NCBI RefSeq assembly: GCF_014161445.1
Contig: NZ_JABBXA010000006.1
Coordinates: forward strand, 248,001 to 312,000
Direction of reading: 5' to 3'
Length of the DNA stretch: 64,000 nucleotides
Source: Microbispora sp. H13382
GTDB taxonomy: Bacteria > Actinomycetota > Actinomycetes > Streptosporangiales > Streptosporangiaceae
The notes under the pieces are model-generated. The model searched no databases. It was not told the DNA's origin and was given only the letters and a program-made list of their open reading frames with translations. Made by a program: the position numbers and the translations under genes. Positions 59,788 through 64,000 of the stretch are shown here, piece after piece. Within the stretch, counting starts at the first letter, position 1. Each line of letters begins with the position of its first letter.

Positions 59788-60366
59788 CTACCGGGCGGTC
59801 AGCAGGCGGGCGCGGTGGGCGGGCCACTCGTCGTCGAGGATCGAGTACAGGGGGCTGTCGCGCCAGGTGCCGTCCGCGCGGCGGTACTGCCGCCGGAGCA
59901 CGCCCTCCCGCACGCCGCCGATGCGCTCGATGGCGGCCTGCGACCGCAGGTTGCGGATGTCCGTCTTGAGCACCACGCGGGCGAACCCGAGGGCGAAGGC
60001 GTGGTCGAGCAGCAGGATCTTGCACTCGGTGTTGACGGCGGTGCGCCAGTAGGCCCTGCCGTACCAGGTGGAGCCGATCTCCACGCTCTCGTCGAAGCCG
60101 CCGACGTCCCAGTAACCGGTCGAGCCGATCGCCCGGCCCGTCTCCTTGAGGACCACCGCGAACTGTGTGGTGCGGGGATCGGCGAGCAGTCTGTCCACCA
60201 TCCGGCGCGTGTCGTCCTCGGTCTCCGGCACGGGCTCCGGCCGGAACCGCCAGACCTCCTCGTCCCGCGCCGCGAGGAACAGGTCGGGAACGTGGCCGGG
60301 GGAGAGCGGCTCCAGGCGTACGACGCGGCCGTCGAGCACGGCCGGCGCGGGCATCTTCGCGGTCAT
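59788..60366 (-). CDS. GNAT-family N-acetyltransferase (RimJ/RimL-like)
   Basis: 192 residues. LDGRVVRLEPLSPGHVPDLF at the start, IGSTWYGRAYWRTAVNTECKILLLDHAF (acetyl-CoA region), VVLKTDIRNLRSQAAIERIGGVREGVLRRQY. N-terminal acetyltransferase of the RimJ/L group, usual length. No ribosome site before ATG 60366; divergent from the kinase operon. Confidence 0.87.
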   Translation of the reverse strand: MTAKMPAPAVLDGRVVRLEPLSPGHVPDLFLAARDEEVWRFRPEPVPETEDDTRRMVDRLLADPRTTQFAVVLKETGRAIGSTGYWDVGGFDESVEIGSTWYGRAYWRTAVNTECKILLLDHAFALGFARVVLKTDIRNLRSQAAIERIGGVREGVLRRQYRRADGTWRDSPLYSILDDEWPAHRARLLTAR

Positions 60367-60445
60367 GTTCACGACGTTATCGGCGACGTATCGTGCGAGC
60401 GGAGGGCCACTCGGACCCGATAGGGGACGACCACTTCCGGCTCTG

Positions 60446-60475
60446 TCGACACACATACCGGCTGGTCGGTATGCT
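60446..60475 (+). promoter_or_regulatory. operon promoter with embedded operator
   Basis: TCGACA (60446-60451) and TATGCT (60470-60475) are spaced 18 bp. Between and across the -10 lies CATACCG-N6-CGGTATG (60454-60473), a palindrome of the TetR-operator kind. The start point falls at about 60482, the first base of the GTG, implying a leaderless message. Confidence 0.7.
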
Positions 60476-60481
60476 TTCCCT

Positions 60482-61432
60482 GTGAACCCTGACCCGCCCG
60501 GCCTCGACCTCGCCCGTCTCGCCGAACACCTCCAGCGTGAGGGCCTGACCCGAGGGCCTCTCACCGCCGAGCTGATCGTTGGGGGCAAGTCCAACCTGAC
60601 GTACGTCGTCGGAGACGGCGAGAGCACGTACGTCGTGCGGCGGCCGCCCCTCGGGCACGTCCTGGCGACGGCGCACGACATGGGCCGCGAATACCGGGTC
60701 ATGAGCGCGCTCCAGGACACCGGCGTACCGGTCCCGCGCACCTACCACCTGTGCCGGGACGCCGAGGTCGTCGGCGCGCCCTTCTACGTCATGGAACACG
60801 TCCAGGGCGGGCAGCCGCCGCTCACCCCCGCCCTCGCCCACGGGCTGGTGGACGTGCTGGCCGCCCTCCACTCGATCACCCCCGAGAGCGTGGGCCTCGG
60901 CGACTTCGGCAGGCCCGAGGGCTTCCTGGAGCGGCAGGTCGCCCGGTGGAAGCGGCAGCTCGACGCATCGCGCAGCCGCGAGGTGCCCGGCATCGACGAC
61001 CTCTACGAGCGGCTCGCCCGGGACGTGCCCGTCTCCGGCGCGCCGGCGATCGTCCACGGCGACTTCAAGCTCGGCAACACGCTGATCGCCGACGGCGAGG
61101 TGCGCGCCGTGCTCGACTGGGAGATGTCCACGCTCGGCGACCCGCTCACCGACCTGGCGCTGTTCCTCCTGTACGGCGAGTTCGCCTCGCTCGACCGCGG
61201 CTCGGCCGGGGAGGTGCCGCCCAGCTCCGAGCTGGCCGCCCACTACGGGGAGGCGTCCGGCCGTGACCTGTCCCGGCTCGGCTGGTACGTCGGCCTCGCC
61301 TGCTTCAAGCTCGCGGTGATCGCCGAGGGCATCCATTTCCGATACACGAAGGGGCTCACGGTGGGGGAGGGCTTCGCCGAGGTCGGCGACCAGGTCGCCC
61401 CGATCGTCGCCCGCGGGCTGATGGAGGTCTAG
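60482..61432 (+). CDS. APH-family kinase paired with acyl-CoA dehydrogenase (ACAD11/LvaA-like)
   Basis: 316 residues, protein-kinase-like fold. Nucleotide loop [23 protein letters not shown], catalytic HGDFKLGN (about 195) and metal [17 protein letters not shown] (about 215). This last motif marks the branch seen fused to acyl-CoA dehydrogenase in ACAD10/11 and in LvaA, which phosphorylate 4-hydroxyacyl-CoA. Probable substrate: a hydroxyacyl-CoA, not an antibiotic. Stop shares one base with the next GTG. Confidence 0.82.
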   Translation: MNPDPPGLDLARLAEHLQREGLTRGPLTAELIVGGKSNLTYVVGDGESTYVVRRPPLGHVLATAHDMGREYRVMSALQDTGVPVPRTYHLCRDAEVVGAPFYVMEHVQGGQPPLTPALAHGLVDVLAALHSITPESVGLGDFGRPEGFLERQVARWKRQLDASRSREVPGIDDLYERLARDVPVSGAPAIVHGDFKLGNTLIADGEVRAVLDWEMSTLGDPLTDLALFLLYGEFASLDRGSAGEVPPSSELAAHYGEASGRDLSRLGWYVGLACFKLAVIAEGIHFRYTKGLTVGEGFAEVGDQVAPIVARGLMEV

Positions 61433-62652
61433 TGGAGTTCGGGTTCGACGCGACCACGGAGCGCTATCGGGAGCGACTGCTCGCCTTCATGGACGAGTGC
61501 GTCTACCCCGCCGAGCACGCCTTTCACGAACAGGCGGTCACCAGCGGGTGGAGTCCGCCGCCCCTGCTGGAGGACCTCAAGGCCGAGGCCCGCTCGCGCG
61601 GCCTGTGGAACCTCTTCCTTCCCTCTTCCGAAAAAGCAGGTGAACGCGGCGCGGGGCTGACCAACCTGCGGTACGCGCCGCTCGCCGAGATCATGGGCAG
61701 GTCGCCCGCCATCGCGCCGCCCGCCACCAACTGCGCCGCCCCGGACACCGGCAACATGGAGGTGCTCGCGGAGTTCGGCAGCGAGTGGCAGCGCAAGGAG
61801 TACCTGGAGCCTCTGCTGGCCGGAGAGATCAGGTCGGCCTTCGCGATGACCGAGCCCGAGGTGGCCTCCTCCGACGCGACGAACATCGCGACCTCCATCA
61901 GGAGGGACGGCGGGGAGTACGTCATCAACGGCCGCAAGTGGTACATCACCGGTGCGATGAACCCGAACTGCAAGATCTTCATCGTGATGGGCAAGACCGA
62001 CCCGGAGGCGCCCAAACACCGGCAGCAGAGCATGGTGCTGGTCCCGCGCGACACCCCCGGCCTGACCGTACGGCGCGGCATGACGGTCTTCGGCTACGAC
62101 GACGCCGACCACGGCGGCCACGCCGAGGTGGTGTTCGAGGACGTACGGGTGCCGGTGGACAACCTCATCGGCGAGGAGGGCGGCGGCTTCGCCATCGCCC
62201 AGGCGCGGCTCGGGCCGGGCCGCATCCACCACTGCATGCGGCTCATCGGCATGGCCGAGCGGGCCGTGGAGCTGATGTGCCGGCGGGCGCTGTCGCGCGA
62301 GGCGTTCGGCAAGCCGCTGGCCCGGCAGGGGGTGATCCAGGACTGGATCGCCGAGTCCCGGGTGCGCATCGAGCAGTTGCGCCTGCTCGTGCTGAAGACG
62401 GCGTGGCTGATGGACACGGTCGGCAACAAGGGCGCGCACACCGAGATCCAGGCCATCAAGATCGCCGGCCCGGCGACCGTGGAGTGGATCCTGGACAAGG
62501 CCATCCAGGCGCACGGCGCCGGCGGCCTGAGCCAGGACTTCCCGCTGGCGGCGCTGTGGGCGGGGGCGCGGTCGCTGCGGTTCGCCGACGGCCCCGACGA
62601 GGTCCACAAGCGGTCGCTCGCCTACCGCGAACTCAAGAAACACATGGGGTGA
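61432..62652 (+). CDS. acyl-CoA dehydrogenase, ACAD11/LvaC-like partner of the kinase
   Basis: 406 residues. [20 protein letters not shown] (FAD/substrate), [43 protein letters not shown], and [19 protein letters not shown]-terminus [26 protein letters not shown] is that of the ACAD10/11 group. After the kinase it would remove phosphate and give an enoyl-CoA. GTG overlaps the kinase stop by one base (TAGTG), so production is linked. Confidence 0.87.
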   Translation: MEFGFDATTERYRERLLAFMDECVYPAEHAFHEQAVTSGWSPPPLLEDLKAEARSRGLWNLFLPSSEKAGERGAGLTNLRYAPLAEIMGRSPAIAPPATNCAAPDTGNMEVLAEFGSEWQRKEYLEPLLAGEIRSAFAMTEPEVASSDATNIATSIRRDGGEYVINGRKWYITGAMNPNCKIFIVMGKTDPEAPKHRQQSMVLVPRDTPGLTVRRGMTVFGYDDADHGGHAEVVFEDVRVPVDNLIGEEGGGFAIAQARLGPGRIHHCMRLIGMAERAVELMCRRALSREAFGKPLARQGVIQDWIAESRVRIEQLRLLVLKTAWLMDTVGNKGAHTEIQAIKIAGPATVEWILDKAIQAHGAGGLSQDFPLAALWAGARSLRFADGPDEVHKRSLAYRELKKHMG

Positions 62653-62653
62653 T

Positions 62654-63832
62654 GTGCTGGTGACATGGGATGAGGCATCGGTCGCCGAGCGGGCCAGAGC
62701 CTTCCTCGCGGAGCACGACCCGGCGGCCATGGACCGCCTGGAGTTCCTGCGTGCCCGGTTCGACGCCGGGCTGGCGTGGGTGCACTTCCCCGAGGGCCTC
62801 GGCGGGCTCGGCGCGCCCCGCGGGCTGCAGGCCGTGGCCGACCGCGAGCTGAAGGGCACGCCCGACAACCAGCCGGGCCGGATCGGCATCGGCCTCGGCA
62901 TGGCCGCCCCCACGATCCTCGCCTTCGGCACCGAGGAGCAGAAGAAGCGCTTCCTGCGGCCGCTGTGGACGGGCGAGGAGGTGTGGTGCCAGCTGTTCAG
63001 CGAGCCCGGCGCCGGTTCCGACCTCGCCACGCTGGCCACCCGCGCCGTACGCGAGGGCGACGAGTGGGTGGTGGACGGTCAGAAGGTGTGGACGTCGAGC
63101 GCGCACACCGCGCGCTGGGCCATCCTCGTGGCCCGCACCGACCCGGACGTGCCCAAGCACCGCGGGCTGACCTACTTCGTGTGCGACATGCACGCGCCCG
63201 GCGTCGAGGTGCGCCCGCTGCGCCAGATCACCGGAGAGGCCGAGTTCAACGAGGTCTTCCTCACCGGTGTGCGGCTGCCCGACCCGCTGCGGCTGGGCGA
63301 GGTGGGCGACGGCTGGCGGGTCGCGCAGACCACGCTCATGAACGAGCGGGTCGCCATCGGCGGCACGCCGAGCCGTCGCACGATGATGGGCGTCGTCGCC
63401 GAGACCTGGCGTTCCCGGCCCGAGCTGCGCACCCACGACCTGCACCAGCGGCTGCTCAAGCTGTGGGTGGACTCGGAGGTCATGCGGCTGACCGCCGTAC
63501 GGCTGCGCGAGCAGCTCGCCGCCGGGCATCCCGGGCCGGAGGGGTCGGGCATGAAGCTGGCCTTCGCCCGGCTGCACCAGGAGCTGTCGGGCCTGGAGGT
63601 GGAACTGCTCCGCGAGGACGGCCTGGCCTACGACGACTGGACGTTCCGCCGGCCCGACACGGTCGACTTCATCGGCCGCGAGGCGGGCTACCGCTACCTG
63701 CGCGCCAAGGGCAACTCGATCGAGGGCGGCACCTCCGAGATCCTGCGCAACATCATCGCCGAACGCGTCCTCGGCCTGCCCGCCGAGCCGCGCGCCGACA
63801 AGGACGTCGCCTGGAAGGACCTCCCCCGATGA
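62654..63832 (+). CDS. acyl-CoA dehydrogenase
   Basis: 392 residues. QLFSEPGAGSDLATLATRAV, DGQKVWTSSAHTARWAILVAR, FNEVFLTGVRLPD, YLRAKGNSIEGGTSEILRNIIAERVLGLP. The FadE-type N-terminus is PxxxG-poor, and the Glu of EGGTSE is where many FadE members carry the catalytic base. Follows the ACAD11-like gene by one base. Possible partner subunit of the next gene, as some actinobacterial FadE enzymes are heteromeric. Confidence 0.87.
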   Translation: MLVTWDEASVAERARAFLAEHDPAAMDRLEFLRARFDAGLAWVHFPEGLGGLGAPRGLQAVADRELKGTPDNQPGRIGIGLGMAAPTILAFGTEEQKKRFLRPLWTGEEVWCQLFSEPGAGSDLATLATRAVREGDEWVVDGQKVWTSSAHTARWAILVARTDPDVPKHRGLTYFVCDMHAPGVEVRPLRQITGEAEFNEVFLTGVRLPDPLRLGEVGDGWRVAQTTLMNERVAIGGTPSRRTMMGVVAETWRSRPELRTHDLHQRLLKLWVDSEVMRLTAVRLREQLAAGHPGPEGSGMKLAFARLHQELSGLEVELLREDGLAYDDWTFRRPDTVDFIGREAGYRYLRAKGNSIEGGTSEILRNIIAERVLGLPAEPRADKDVAWKDLPR

Positions 63833-64000
63833 CGCTGCTGTACACGGAGGTGGAGGAGGAGCTGCGGGCCGCCGTGCGCGCCCTGCTCGCCGACAAGTGC
63901 TCCCCGTCCGCCCTGCTCGACCGTGCCTCCCGGACGACGGAGTCAGACACGCCGTACGACGCGGAGCTGTGGAAGGCGCTGGCCCGTGACATCGGCGTGG
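63829..64000 (+). CDS. third acyl-CoA dehydrogenase, cut by the right edge
   Basis: 57 residues visible (MTLLYTEVEEELRAAVRALLADKCSPSALL...), the N-terminal helix of a FadE protein. ATGA overlap with the previous gene. Two adjacent FadE genes of this kind often encode the alpha and beta chains of one heterotetramer. Confidence 0.75.
   Translation, partial: MTLLYTEVEEELRAAVRALLADKCSPSALLDRASRTTESDTPYDAELWKALARDIGV

Noticed and set aside
1-64000. CRISPR arrays, insertion sequences, prophage genes or rRNA
   Set aside because: No spaced direct repeats, transposase motifs, phage structural genes or rRNA-like stretches were seen on either strand.

Overview
High-GC (about 70 percent or more), GTG-rich, codon-position-3 G/C-saturated DNA with short overlapping operons, F420-dependent and DasR-type genes, a BON/CBS/pyridoxamine-oxidase stress set and a SecA2: this is chromosomal DNA of an actinomycete. 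The gene set would suit Streptosporangiales or Streptomyces relatives, but the genus is inference. There are no rRNA genes, phage, IS elements or CRISPR arrays. One tRNA-Lys gene is present.

Layout. 0-3.5 kb: an anti-sigma-type ATPase, a shikimate-kinase-like P-loop protein, a small membrane protein, a ChaB/Rho-N protein and a Tat-exported PhoX-like protein. 3.5-13 kb: a sugar island with transketolase, an SDR, a bifunctional HldE (ADP-heptose synthesis), two GT9 heptosyltransferase-like enzymes, a GT4 enzyme and an embedded topoisomerase IB. 13.4-18.6 kb: small stress and membrane genes (BON, metallophosphoesterase, F420 oxidoreductase, DUF6328, DUF1360, PRC barrel) and tRNA-Lys. 18.7-22.8 kb: a 2H-phosphoesterase/ASCH fusion, a DUF2786 protein and a large protein with a HEPN RNase-type motif. 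23-29.7 kb: a textbook dasR-dasABCD chitobiose/GlcNAc uptake locus with operator-like sites, followed by a secreted CBM3-GH16 protein.

29.7-42 kb: metabolic and regulatory genes (class II aldolase, HAD, LysR/SDR pair, XRE regulator, PadR operon, AlkB, aldo-keto reductase, MerR/SDR pair, NAD kinase) and a decayed HsdR-N-like gene. 42-48.6 kb: a redox/hypoxia-type group with a cNMP-sensor kinase, a receiver-thioredoxin-reductase fusion, CBS and CBS-BON proteins, an alcohol dehydrogenase and a PNPOx protein. Two DevR/DosR-like palindromes lie between divergent genes here. 48.7-51 kb: an ArsR-SulP operon. 51-56.4 kb: a stand-alone LanC-like cyclase with a CCG motif, a surface protein with a double-psi barrel and a possible ATT start, and SecA2. 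56.4-60.4 kb: a VOC protein, a DMT transporter, an FAD monooxygenase/TetR pair and a GNAT. 60.5-64 kb: a kinase plus acyl-CoA dehydrogenase operon resembling a split ACAD11 / LvaA-LvaC system; it runs off the right edge.

The best candidates for something under-described are the ADP-heptose island in a Gram-positive, the kinase/acyl-CoA dehydrogenase operon, the RNA-themed trio at 18.7-22.8 kb, and the signal-peptide-less surface protein next to SecA2. Several promoters (MerR-SDR, and the kinase operon) place the predicted transcription start on the start codon, so leaderless mRNAs are likely. All family names are assigned by reading motifs by eye; no database search was run.
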